NCBI GenBank assembly: GCA_913054205.1
Contig: CAJXJM010000146.1
Coordinates: forward strand, 1 to 6,707
DNA from: an uncultured Rhodospirillaceae bacterium
GTDB taxonomy: Bacteria > Pseudomonadota > Alphaproteobacteria > Rhodospirillales > UBA2165
Direction: 5' to 3'
DNA length: 6,707 nt
Shown: positions 1-6,087 of the stretch, one piece after another
How the letters are laid out: each line of letters starts with the position of its first letter
Position numbering within the stretch: position 1 is the first letter of the stretch
Position numbers and translations under genes: made by a program
The notes under the pieces: model-generated
The model's database searches: none
What the model saw: only the letters and a program-made list of their open reading frames with translations
Told to the model about the DNA's origin: nothing

Positions 1-1
1 C

Positions 2-1609
2 GCGCGCGGAGATCAGCCCTATACCAAAATTGCACTGCACGACCACGACGTCCCCTATATTTTCACCGATCTCGCTGTCGAACAGGCCGAAGCGGCCAAG
101 GCGGCTCCGCTTTCTTATTCTGGCGGCAAACGAGACGATCTTCGCAAAATCCCACTCGTCACCATCGATGATGAAGATGCGCGGGATTTTGACGACGCGG
201 TCTTTGCTGAGCCCGATAGCGACACCGCAAATCCCGGCGGCTGGCATGTGATCGTCGCCATCGCTGATGTCGCCTGGTATGTCCGACCTGGCGACGCGTT
301 GGATAAGACCGCGTATGAACGCGGCAATTCAGTTTATTTCCCAGATCAAGTGGTGCCGATGCTGCCCGAAGCGCTCTCGAATGGTTGGTGCTCCTTGAGG
401 CCCGACGAAGACCGGCCGTGCCTTGCCGTCCATATGTGGATGAACGCCGATGGGCACGCGCTACGCCATCAATTTGTCAGAGGCCTGATGCGCTCTCATG
501 CAAGACTGACCTACAACAGAGTGCAAGCGGCCATGGACGGCAATGCCGATGAATTGACTGCCCCTCTCCTTGAAACTGTTATCAAGCCCCTCTACGGCGC
601 TTACAACGCCTTCTGCCGGGAACGTCTTGACCGTGAGCCACTGGATCTAGATCTGCCTGAGAAAAAAATCATTTTGGACGAGAACGGCAACGTTCATGAA
701 GTGCGCTCTCGACTTCGTCTCGACAGCCACAAGTTAATCGAAGAATTTATGATCGCCGCCAATGTTGCTGCTGCGACAACCTTGGAAAAGACCAAACAGC
801 CTTGTCTCTATCGCATTCATGATGAGCCACCGGCAAAGAACTTGGAGAATTATCGGAGTTTTCTAAACGGCGTTGGTTTCAAATTGGCGAAAGGCCAGGT
901 TTTGATGCCGCGCCACTTCAATCAAATATTGAAAAAAGCAAAAGACGGCGATTTTTTTGACGCGATCAGCCAAATGACGTTGCGCTCTCAATCACAAGCC
1001 ACCTACACAGGTAAAAATGTTGGTCATTTTGGCCTCGCGCTCAGACGTTATTGCCATTTCACTTCTCCCATCCGGCGCTACGCTGATTTAATCGTCCACC
1101 GCGCATTGATTTCCGGATTGGGCTTGGGCGACGGCAGCTTGGGCGACAAACCGATAGATACCGAAGAAATTGGCGAGCATTTGAGTGTTACTGAACGGCG
1201 GGCTGCTGTTGCCGAGCGCGACGTCGTTGATCGATTCTCGGCGGCTTATCTTGCCGGAAAAATTGGCGAAAAATTCAGCGGAAAAATAAATGGCGTAACC
1301 AATTTTGGGTTGTTTGTAACCATCGATGGGATCGCTGCGGATGGATTGGTTCCCATTCGATCACTCCCGGATGATTATTACGATTTTGATGAAAAGCGCG
1401 TGGCGCTCAAAGGAAAAAGCACCAAACTGGTGTTTCATCTCGGCATGAAAGTAGAAGTGATTATTAAGGAAGCCAATCCGGTATCGGGATCACTGATCCT
1501 GGAAATTGCCGGCTCGAACGCAACACACAGCCGACCTCGACATAAAAATACCAAGAAAACCGGTAAAAAATTTGGCTCTAAGCGGAATAGACGTACACGA
1601 AATAGATGA
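2..1609 (+). CDS. rnr: Ribonuclease R (3'-5' exoribonuclease), 5'-truncated by the window edge
   Basis: Processive 3'-5' exoribonuclease of the RNB (RNase II) family. It degrades structured mRNA and rRNA in the cytoplasm and acts in RNA quality control. The reading frame is open from base 2, so 535 residues are visible and the N-terminal part (probably the cold-shock domains) lies outside the window. Numbering from the window edge, the RNB metal-binding signature TIDDEDARDFDDAV lies at residues 54-67. It contains the four aspartates (56, 62, 64, 65) equivalent to E. coli RNase R D272, D278, D280 and D281. The second RNB hallmark, HFTSPIRRYADLIVHR, ends the catalytic domain. An S1 RNA-binding domain follows (GKINGVTNFGLFVTIDG onward), and then a Lys/Arg-rich tail typical of RNase R rather than RNase II. 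An internal GTG at 248 falls after the catalytic motif and is not the start. The gene is followed after 31 bases by the S41 peptidase gene, so the two are probably co-transcribed. Confidence 0.97.
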   Translation, partial: ARGDQPYTKIALHDHDVPYIFTDLAVEQAEAAKAAPLSYSGGKRDDLRKIPLVTIDDEDARDFDDAVFAEPDSDTANPGGWHVIVAIADVAWYVRPGDALDKTAYERGNSVYFPDQVVPMLPEALSNGWCSLRPDEDRPCLAVHMWMNADGHALRHQFVRGLMRSHARLTYNRVQAAMDGNADELTAPLLETVIKPLYGAYNAFCRERLDREPLDLDLPEKKIILDENGNVHEVRSRLRLDSHKLIEEFMIAANVAAATTLEKTKQPCLYRIHDEPPAKNLENYRSFLNGVGFKLAKGQVLMPRHFNQILKKAKDGDFFDAISQMTLRSQSQATYTGKNVGHFGLALRRYCHFTSPIRRYADLIVHRALISGLGLGDGSLGDKPIDTEEIGEHLSVTERRAAVAERDVVDRFSAAYLAGKIGEKFSGKINGVTNFGLFVTIDGIAADGLVPIRSLPDDYYDFDEKRVALKGKSTKLVFHLGMKVEVIIKEANPVSGSLILEIAGSNATHSRPRHKNTKKTGKKFGSKRNRRTRNR

Positions 1610-1640
1610 CGGCAGCCAAAAAATCGACAACAATGCCGGT

Positions 1641-3248
1641 ATGGATACACCGGTGTTAAAATATAACAACATATCCAGCTATGCACGATCTGCCGTTTTC
1701 GCGCTACTGGCTCTTCTGGCCGGCTGTGCGACTCCGCAATCCGATATTGGCCAAAATTCTACAAGCTTTGAAAATGAGATGGCGGTCAAAACATTTTCTT
1801 CCGGTTATCGCCAGATTTCTGAGCGCTATATCGAAAAACTTTCACCCTCCGAGCTGGCCCTTGAAGGCTTAAGAGGATTGGCGACAATAGATCCGACCTT
1901 CAAAGTAGATGTCGACCGAGATGACGTCGTCATTCGTTCAGAAGTCGTCCAGTCCCATAGATACACCGCGCCGGCAAAAAACGATGTCGAGGGCTGGGCC
2001 AATTTAACTGTTCAAGTGTTGATCGATGCACAAAATGAGGCCGCCGTTTTCAAACAGGCAAAAGTTGGAAATCTATATGAAGCGGTTTTTGACGGTTCTT
2101 TGTCGTTGCTGGATACCTTTTCCAGATACGCAAGTGTCGAGCAAGCAAAACGAAATCGCGAAAAACGGTCAGGATTTGGCGGCATTGGCATTCGTTTTAA
2201 ACGCACCGATATGGGTCTTACTGTGACACAGGTTTTTCCGGAAACACCTGCCAGCAAATCGGGATTGAAGCCGGACGATATTATAACCCATGCGGATGGC
2301 CGATCTTTGGCGGGTTTGGAACGCCGTATGGCAGGCAGGTATCTACGGGGGGAAATCGGCTCGATCGTCGATGTCAAAGTAATGAGGCAAGCCACACTCC
2401 TAAACATCTCCATCAGACGGGATCGAATTGTAGCGCCAACGGCGTCACATTCAGTTCGAAATGGCATCGTCCACGTCCGGGTAAGTGGGTTCAATAATCG
2501 CACCACCCGACAGGTTGCCCGCAATCTCGCCCGAGGCCTCAAAGAGGCCAGGCGGCAAACCGGGCAAAAAGCGAAGGGAATAATATTCGATTTGCGTGGC
2601 AATCCGGGTGGATTGTTAAAACAAGCGGTTAACGTTTCGGATCTGTTTTTGGCCGATGGACGCATTATTTCAACACGTGGGCGCCACCCTGCCAGCGACC
2701 ATGACTATGAGGCCAAGGGAGCAGATATCGCCAAAGGTCTGCCGCTCGTGGTTCTGATTAATGGGCGCTCAGCCAGCGCTTCGGAAATTGTCGCTGCAGC
2801 CTTACAGGATCATGAACGCGCCATCGTTATCGGCACCACGTCATTTGGCAAAGGCACCGTTCAAACTGTCATTCGATTACCCAATGATGCAGAAATCACT
2901 TTAACCTGGTCACGGTTTCAAGCACCGTCCGGCTATTTTCTTCATGGCCTCGGTGTTCCGCCTTCGATTTGCGCACCTCTGGACAGCAAAGTCGGCGCGA
3001 GCGATCTGATTGACAGCGCGTTGGAGAATGCCGTCCGACACAGCGAAACGCTTCAAGCCTGGCATTCTGTTTCAATCCAACAAAAGTCGGAACGAGAGCG
3101 CCTGAAATCGATTTGCCCGTCGACCAATAAACGCAACCCGGTAGATATCAAGATCGCCGAAAAACTGCTCCAGGACGCATCACTCTATCAGCGGGTGAAG
3201 GCGTTGAGTCCATCGATCGCTTCGGCAAGTACCGGTGGCAACAAATAA
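1641..3248 (+). CDS. S41-family C-terminal processing peptidase, PDZ-containing lipoprotein
   Basis: Envelope serine protease of the CtpA/Prc (tail-specific protease) family, 535 residues from the chosen ATG. The start is chosen because it gives a lipoprotein signal peptide: a hydrophobic stretch at residues 17-27 and lipobox LAGC with Cys29. Ala at +2 suggests outer-membrane sorting by the E. coli rule. The frame stays open back to 1506 inside rnr, but that extension would bury the signal peptide. No clear Shine-Dalgarno precedes 1641. A helical N-terminal part is followed by a PDZ domain at about 178-257 (GGIGIRF, then PASKSGLKPDDII) and by the S41 core with FDLRGNPGG at 316-324. The catalytic residues are visible: Ser379 in SASASE, Lys404 in FGKG, and Gln408, with the same spacing as E. 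coli Prc S452/K477/Q481. It is longer than typical CtpA proteins (roughly 440 residues). Part of the excess is an insertion of about 75 residues before the PDZ domain. The substrate is unknown. Confidence 0.93.
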   Translation: MDTPVLKYNNISSYARSAVFALLALLAGCATPQSDIGQNSTSFENEMAVKTFSSGYRQISERYIEKLSPSELALEGLRGLATIDPTFKVDVDRDDVVIRSEVVQSHRYTAPAKNDVEGWANLTVQVLIDAQNEAAVFKQAKVGNLYEAVFDGSLSLLDTFSRYASVEQAKRNREKRSGFGGIGIRFKRTDMGLTVTQVFPETPASKSGLKPDDIITHADGRSLAGLERRMAGRYLRGEIGSIVDVKVMRQATLLNISIRRDRIVAPTASHSVRNGIVHVRVSGFNNRTTRQVARNLARGLKEARRQTGQKAKGIIFDLRGNPGGLLKQAVNVSDLFLADGRIISTRGRHPASDHDYEAKGADIAKGLPLVVLINGRSASASEIVAAALQDHERAIVIGTTSFGKGTVQTVIRLPNDAEITLTWSRFQAPSGYFLHGLGVPPSICAPLDSKVGASDLIDSALENAVRHSETLQAWHSVSIQQKSERERLKSICPSTNKRNPVDIKIAEKLLQDASLYQRVKALSPSIASASTGGNK

Positions 3249-3254
3249 ACACTC

Positions 3255-3269
3255 TATTCGAGACGAATA
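3255..3269. repeat. Small perfect inverted repeat after the S41 peptidase gene
   Basis: TATTCG-AGA-CGAATA forms a 6-bp stem with a 3-base loop, starting seven bases after the peptidase stop codon. No T-run follows it on the + strand, so it is not a convincing intrinsic terminator. It could protect or mark the mRNA 3' end, or be chance. Confidence 0.3.
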
Positions 3270-3284
3270 ATCGTGAGATCAATC

Positions 3285-3312
3285 TTGACATGGGCTCTTT
3301 GATCTCTATTGT
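3285..3312 (+). promoter_or_regulatory. Candidate sigma-70-type promoter of rpmG
   Basis: A perfect -35 hexamer TTGACA (3285-3290) is followed after 16 bases by TATTGT (3307-3312), a 4/6 match to the -10 consensus. Transcription would start near 3319, giving a leader of about 35 bases. The bases just after the -10 are GC-rich (GCGCCGC), like the discriminators of stringently controlled ribosomal genes. That regulation is an inference. Confidence 0.6.
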
Positions 3313-3354
3313 GCGCCGCACTTCAATAATTTGAATAAAAACGGACGTTGAGAT

Positions 3355-3522
3355 ATGGCGAAGTCAGCAACAGTTTTAGTGAAACTTGTCAGCACAGCTG
3401 ATACCGGTTTTTACTATGTGACTAAAAAGAACCCGCGCAACCAAACGGAAAAAATGGAATTCCGCAAATACGATCCGGTTGTCCGCAAACATGTTCTTTT
3501 TAAAGAAGGTAAGATTAAATAA
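3355..3522 (+). CDS. rpmG: 50S ribosomal protein L33 (bL33), cysteine-free form
   Basis: A 55-residue basic protein beginning [18 protein letters not shown], with the L33 features [18 protein letters not shown] and [19 protein letters not shown]33 is a component of the large ribosomal subunit near the E site. The length and sequence match the proteobacterial form. It has no CxxC pairs, so this is the zinc-independent (C-) version. A GGA at 3343-3345 lies nine bases before the ATG and is the likely, modest ribosome-binding site. The gene has its own candidate promoter in the 106-base gap after the peptidase gene and a strong hairpin terminator downstream, so it is probably a single-gene transcript, with possible readthrough from rnr and the peptidase gene. 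It converges with divK. Confidence 0.96.
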   Translation: MAKSATVLVKLVSTADTGFYYVTKKNPRNQTEKMEFRKYDPVVRKHVLFKEGKIK

Positions 3523-3575
3523 ATCTGTCTTTTCGGGCGCACGCCTTTTAGCAAGGTTATAGGCGCAAATAAAAC

Positions 3576-3604
3576 AGGACCGCTTTTGGCGGTCCTTTGT
3601 TTTG
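3576..3604. terminator. Bidirectional intrinsic terminator between rpmG and divK
   Basis: The 8-bp perfect stem AGGACCGC / GCGGTCCT (3576-3583 with 3589-3596) encloses the loop TTTTG. On the + strand it is followed by TTGTTTT, terminating rpmG. On the - strand it is followed by GTTTTATTT, which would terminate divK. It sits 53 bases after the rpmG stop and 39 bases beyond the divK stop, as expected for a shared terminator of convergent genes. Confidence 0.9.
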
Positions 3605-3635
3605 GCTGCAATTGAGTTTATTTTAACGAAAAAGC

Positions 3636-4001
3636 TTAACCGAGAAATCCAGATACTGTTTCAAGAAAATTTGGAACGGAAATCGGCTTTGCGATATAGC
3701 CATCACATCCACCTTCCATGATCTTTTCTTCGTCGCCTTTCATTGCAAAAGCGGTGACAGCAATGACAGGGATATCTTTCAATTCATCTTTCTCTTTGAT
3801 TAGCTTTGTGATCTCCAGGCCGGAAATTTTCGGCAGTTGGATATCCATCAAAATCAAATCAGGACGATGCTTTTCGGTCAACGCAACCGCTTCATTGCCG
3901 TCTTTGGTCTGGAGCGTGTCATACCCATGCGCCTGCAAAAGGTCATTAAACAATTTCATGTTTAATTCATTGTCTTCAACGATCAATATAGTTTTGGCCA
4001 T
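3636..4001 (-). CDS. divK: Single-domain response regulator DivK
   Basis: A 121-residue stand-alone receiver domain that closely resembles Caulobacter DivK along its whole length, including [40 protein letters not shown] and EGGC...KPISV. The phosphorylation site is Asp53, with acidic-pocket residues Glu9 and Asp10 and the conserved Thr83 and Lys105. In Caulobacter, DivK is phosphorylated by DivJ, dephosphorylated by PleC, and acts through DivL and CckA on CtrA to control the cell cycle and polarity. There is no output domain. The ATG at 4001 is chosen because it gives [11 protein letters not shown], matching the family N-terminus. A GTG three codons upstream (4010) is in frame but only two bases from the GGAG (complement of 4013-4016). 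Upstream lies a Crp/Fnr gene in the same orientation with a 150-base gap, so divK probably has its own promoter, although I see no strong consensus hexamers there. pleD, its usual downstream partner, is absent. Confidence 0.96.
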   Translation of the reverse strand: MAKTILIVEDNELNMKLFNDLLQAHGYDTLQTKDGNEAVALTEKHRPDLILMDIQLPKISGLEITKLIKEKDELKDIPVIAVTAFAMKGDEEKIMEGGCDGYIAKPISVPNFLETVSGFLG

Positions 4002-4151
4002 GCCTGCCACTGCTCCAAAGATGTAAAATTGTTACTAGCAACTGTACCCGATTTTTTCGGTATGAATAACATTTTGGGTCTAATTTCGTTTATTCAAGGT
4101 ATAAAGGCCTAGATTCTTTACAATTTTGCAAATTTATGCGCAGAAAAACAC
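4002..4151 (-). other. Intergenic region upstream of divK
   Basis: 150 AT-rich bases between the stop of the Crp/Fnr gene and divK. They should hold the divK promoter, but I find no -35/-10 pair with good match and spacing and no clear CtrA site (TTAA-N7-TTAA). One GANTC site (GATTC, 4112-4116) is present. The short inverted repeat AATTT-TGC-AAATT at about 4122-4134 lies just beyond the Crp/Fnr stop codon and is too AT-rich to call a terminator. Confidence 0.5.
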
Positions 4152-4862
4152 CTATCCACGGACTTCTTCCATCATATTTTCAAGAGCCATTACATCGCAA
4201 ATGACCAAAGAATCCTTTTCGCGTTTCACAATGCCCTTTTTTGAAAGATCACTTAATACCCGAGCCACGGTTTCACGTGTTGTACTCGTTGTACTCGCTC
4301 TGCTTGCCATATCGCTGTGCACGGGGATCGGTTTGATAATTGCCGTATTATCGGCTGAAGCTGAAGCTGACGCTGCCGCTTGCCTTAGAAGCTCACCATG
4401 CACGCGGTTATTCGCGCCCGGCGTACTCAGATCAATGATCCGCTCCGTTGAAGTGCGTATGATACTTGCCAAATTGCGCATAACCTTAAGCGCCACATCA
4501 GGGTGCATTTTCAAAACCGTTTGAAATCGCTCAGGTGACATCTTTGCGATATCCGCATCTTCTAAGGCAATCACGGATGACGAGCGGGGAAGACCATCAA
4601 TTGCGGCTAATTCTCCAAAATATTGACCTTCATTCAAATCTTCGAGAGCGACCTCTTTTCCAGAGATCGTAAAATTAACCACACGCACCCGACCTCGCGT
4701 AATGAAGTAAACATCTCGCGAATCGCTTTGCTGGTCGATAATCTGTTCATTGGGTGCAAATCGCCGCCACCGGCAGGATTTTTCAAAATCCCGGCGCTGT
4801 TCGTCGTCCAGATCCACAAGCAGCTCGATACCCGCAAGATCGTGTTTCTCCGGTGCGCTCAA
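4152..4862 (-). CDS. Crp/Fnr-family transcriptional regulator
   Basis: A 236-residue DNA-binding regulator with an N-terminal cyclic-nucleotide-type beta-barrel (about 12-125), a long dimerisation helix (about 126-147) and a C-terminal winged helix-turn-helix (about 181-222). The phosphate-binding cassette YFGELAAIDGLPRSSSV (81-97) keeps Gly83-Glu84-Leu85 and Arg93-Ser94, the positions that hold cAMP in E. coli CRP (GEL...RS), so a cyclic-nucleotide ligand is plausible. FNR-type clustered cysteines are absent (only Cys30 and Cys222), arguing against an iron-sulfur oxygen sensor. The HTH reads SDMASRAS, then TTSTT, then RETVARVLSDLSKKGIV. The STT is tandemly duplicated, making the turn three residues longer than in CRP (see findings). 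The start is TTG, supported by GGGAG six bases upstream; no ATG or GTG occurs upstream in frame before a stop. It is divergent from the glycosyltransferase gene and upstream of divK. Its targets are unknown. Confidence 0.92.
   Translation of the reverse strand: MSAPEKHDLAGIELLVDLDDEQRRDFEKSCRWRRFAPNEQIIDQQSDSRDVYFITRGRVRVVNFTISGKEVALEDLNEGQYFGELAAIDGLPRSSSVIALEDADIAKMSPERFQTVLKMHPDVALKVMRNLASIIRTSTERIIDLSTPGANNRVHGELLRQAAASASASADNTAIIKPIPVHSDMASRASTTSTTRETVARVLSDLSKKGIVKREKDSLVICDVMALENMMEEVRG
4279..4296. repeat. 9-bp tandem duplication inside the regulator's HTH codons
   Basis: GTTGTACTC occurs twice back to back (4279-4287 and 4288-4296). On the coding (-) strand it gives Ser-Thr-Thr twice, directly before the recognition helix RETVARVL. 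The unit is a multiple of three, so gain or loss keeps the frame. Confidence 0.9.
4354..4380. repeat. Degenerate hexanucleotide repeat encoding a Ser/Ala linker
   Basis: The + strand reads GCTGAA GCTGAA GCTGAC GCTGCC GCT, encoding an alternating Ala-Ser run (residues 162-170) in the regulator between the helix after the dimerisation segment and the HTH. By rough alignment the linker length is close to that of E. coli CRP, so this looks like a flexible low-complexity substitution rather than a large insertion. Confidence 0.75.
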
Positions 4863-4868
4863 AAACCA

Positions 4869-4873
4869 CTCCC
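4869..4873 (-). promoter_or_regulatory. Ribosome-binding site that decides the TTG start of the Crp/Fnr gene
   Basis: CTCCC on the + strand is GGGAG on the - strand. It sits six bases before TTG at 4862, which is ideal spacing. With no upstream ATG or GTG in frame before the stop at 4890-4892, it fixes the unusual start codon. Confidence 0.75.
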
Positions 4874-4915
4874 ACCAATTGATCGCAATTTAGATTTGAA
4901 TCTCGGTCTGAAGCC

Positions 4916-4941
4916 TTGCATAGGACTATATAGTGTTGCAA
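4916..4941. promoter_or_regulatory. Candidate operator: palindrome with flanking inverted arms
   Basis: TTGCA, four bases, the perfect 10-bp palindrome ACTATATAGT, two bases, then TGCAA. The inner and outer symmetries are offset by about one base. A dimeric regulator such as the adjacent Crp/Fnr protein could bind here, but the sequence is not the CRP consensus (TGTGA-N6-TCACA) or the FNR consensus (TTGAT-N4-ATCAA). Confidence 0.35.
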
Positions 4942-5087
4942 CGCCTTGTTTTATAGTGTTTTTCCGATACACGAAATGCGCTGAGAAGCTTGCGCCAATT
5001 TACCGACCCGACTATGATTCTTTTGTGCCAAATGATTTTTCAGATTTTAGCCCCGCTTCGCAATCTTCAGTCGGAAAGAAAGCCAAT

Positions 5088-6038
5088 ATGCAGCATATAG
5101 CTGTCGTTATACCGTGTTACCGCGAAAAACATCATATTCTTGATGTCCTCGGTAAATTTGAGGCGACGATTGATCAGATCATCGTCGTGGATGATGCCTG
5201 CCCGGATAAAACCGGCGAATTCGTGCGCGAGAATACAAATGATCCCCGCATCACAATAGTTACTCATGAAAAAAACCAAGGCGTTGGGGGCGCGACAATT
5301 TCCGGTTATCAGAAAGCGATGGCGTTGGGTGCTGACATTATTGTCAAAGTAGATGGTGACGGCCAAATGGATCCCGCGATGATCAAAACGCTTATCCAAC
5401 CCATTTTGCTAGGAAAAGCGGACTATGCTAAGGGCAATCGTTTCTATCGGTTAAATGGCCTATCCAAGATGCCTGCCTTCAGGTTGATCGGGAATCTAAT
5501 TCTCTCTTTTGCCTCAAAAATGTCGAGCGGGTATTGGAAAATATTTGATCCTACCAACGGTTTTACAGCCATCCACAGCAAAATCGCCCAGGAATTGGCG
5601 CTCGACAAAATCAGCAAAGACTATTTCTTTGAATCTGACATACTGTTTCAATTAAATATCGCCCGCGCGGTGGTTGCAGATGTTCCGATCCAAGCGATCT
5701 ACGGCGAAGAAACCAGTAACCTGAAAATTTCTCGAATTTTGCTACCGTTTATTGCCAAGCATATTGCAAATTTATTCCGGCGAATTTTTTACAACTACTT
5801 TTTGCGGGACTTTAGCGTTGCCTCAATTGAACTGGTGGTCGGCGTCGTTTTTATGTTGTTTGGTACCATTTTCGGCGGCGTCGAATGGTATGAAAGCAGC
5901 GCAACGGGTGTAACGGCAACGCCCGGTACGGTGATCATCGCGGCCCTTCCGTTGGTCGTCGGCAGCCAGCTTCTAATCAGCTTCCTAAATTTTGACGTCC
6001 AGAATCAACCTGACCAGCCCCTTCACCCCAGTCTATAA
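5088..6038 (+). CDS. GT2 glycosyltransferase, polyprenyl-phosphate (DPM1/GtrB-like) type, with two C-terminal TM helices
   Basis: A 316-residue family 2 glycosyltransferase with a GT-A fold. The N-terminus HIAVVIPCYREKHHI is the nucleotide-binding strand, VVDDACPDKT (33-42) carries the first acidic pair, and VKVDGDGQMDP (86-96) carries the DXD motif Asp89-Gly-Asp91 for metal and nucleotide-sugar binding. The conserved segment DPTNGFTAI follows at 154-162, then ESDILFQL near 182. Two hydrophobic helices at about 244-266 and 279-302 end the protein in the pattern of enzymes that move a sugar from a nucleotide donor to a polyprenyl phosphate at the inner membrane. The specific sugar cannot be read from sequence. 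The start at 5088 is chosen because the domain begins there, with a purine-rich GGAAAG about ten bases upstream. The frame extends back to 4623, but that part is leader and antisense of the regulator gene. The enzyme may feed glycan or lipopolysaccharide modification; no flippase or polymerase is visible nearby. Confidence 0.92.
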   Translation: MQHIAVVIPCYREKHHILDVLGKFEATIDQIIVVDDACPDKTGEFVRENTNDPRITIVTHEKNQGVGGATISGYQKAMALGADIIVKVDGDGQMDPAMIKTLIQPILLGKADYAKGNRFYRLNGLSKMPAFRLIGNLILSFASKMSSGYWKIFDPTNGFTAIHSKIAQELALDKISKDYFFESDILFQLNIARAVVADVPIQAIYGEETSNLKISRILLPFIAKHIANLFRRIFYNYFLRDFSVASIELVVGVVFMLFGTIFGGVEWYESSATGVTATPGTVIIAALPLVVGSQLLISFLNFDVQNQPDQPLHPSL

Positions 6039-6059
6039 ATGCAACATAAACCGCAAATG

Positions 6060-6069
6060 AGTGGCCACT
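6060..6069. repeat. Perfect palindrome AGTGGCCACT after the GT2 gene
   Basis: A 10-bp perfect palindrome 21 bases after the glycosyltransferase stop. It has no loop and no following T-run, so it is not a standard terminator. It is a possible protein-binding site or chance. Confidence 0.3.
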
Positions 6070-6087
6070 GCCGAATATAGCATATAA

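Larger units (their letters stand above)
4863..5087. other. Divergent promoter region between the Crp/Fnr gene and the GT2 gene
   Basis: 225 non-coding bases. The + frame of the glycosyltransferase stays open through it and on into the regulator gene, but the translation has no glycosyltransferase character, so I treat it as leader. Visible elements are the palindrome ACTATATAGT (4925-4934), flanked by TTGCA (4916-4920) and TGCAA (4937-4941); the 9-mer TATAGTGTT twice (4929-4937, 4952-4960); a weak FNR-like half site TTGAT-N4-ATTTA (4879-4892) next to the regulator's ribosome-binding site; and GANTC sites at 4898-4902 and 5016-5020. I could not place a convincing -35/-10 pair for either gene. 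Confidence 0.6.

Noticed and set aside
1506..1640. Upstream extension of the S41 peptidase frame to an ATG inside rnr
   Set aside because: It would place 45 polar residues before a signal peptide with a good lipobox.
2012..2665. 217-codon open frame on the - strand within the S41 peptidase gene
   Set aside because: It is antisense to a conserved peptidase with intact motifs, and its translation (rich in Arg, Pro, Ser) resembles no protein; it is a shadow of codon usage.
4126..4524. 132-codon + strand open frame opposite the Crp/Fnr gene
   Set aside because: It is antisense to a well-supported regulator; its hydrophobic stretch is the complement of the Ser/Ala/Thr codons there.
4879..4892. 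FNR box (TTGAT-N4-ATTTA)
   Set aside because: Only the left half site is perfect and the right half matches 3 of 5; too weak to call, though it lies beside the regulator's own ribosome-binding site.
4623..5087. Open + strand frame that would extend the GT2 protein by 155 residues
   Set aside because: It runs antisense through the Crp/Fnr gene and the intergenic region, has no domain character, and the GT2 fold starts cleanly at 5088.
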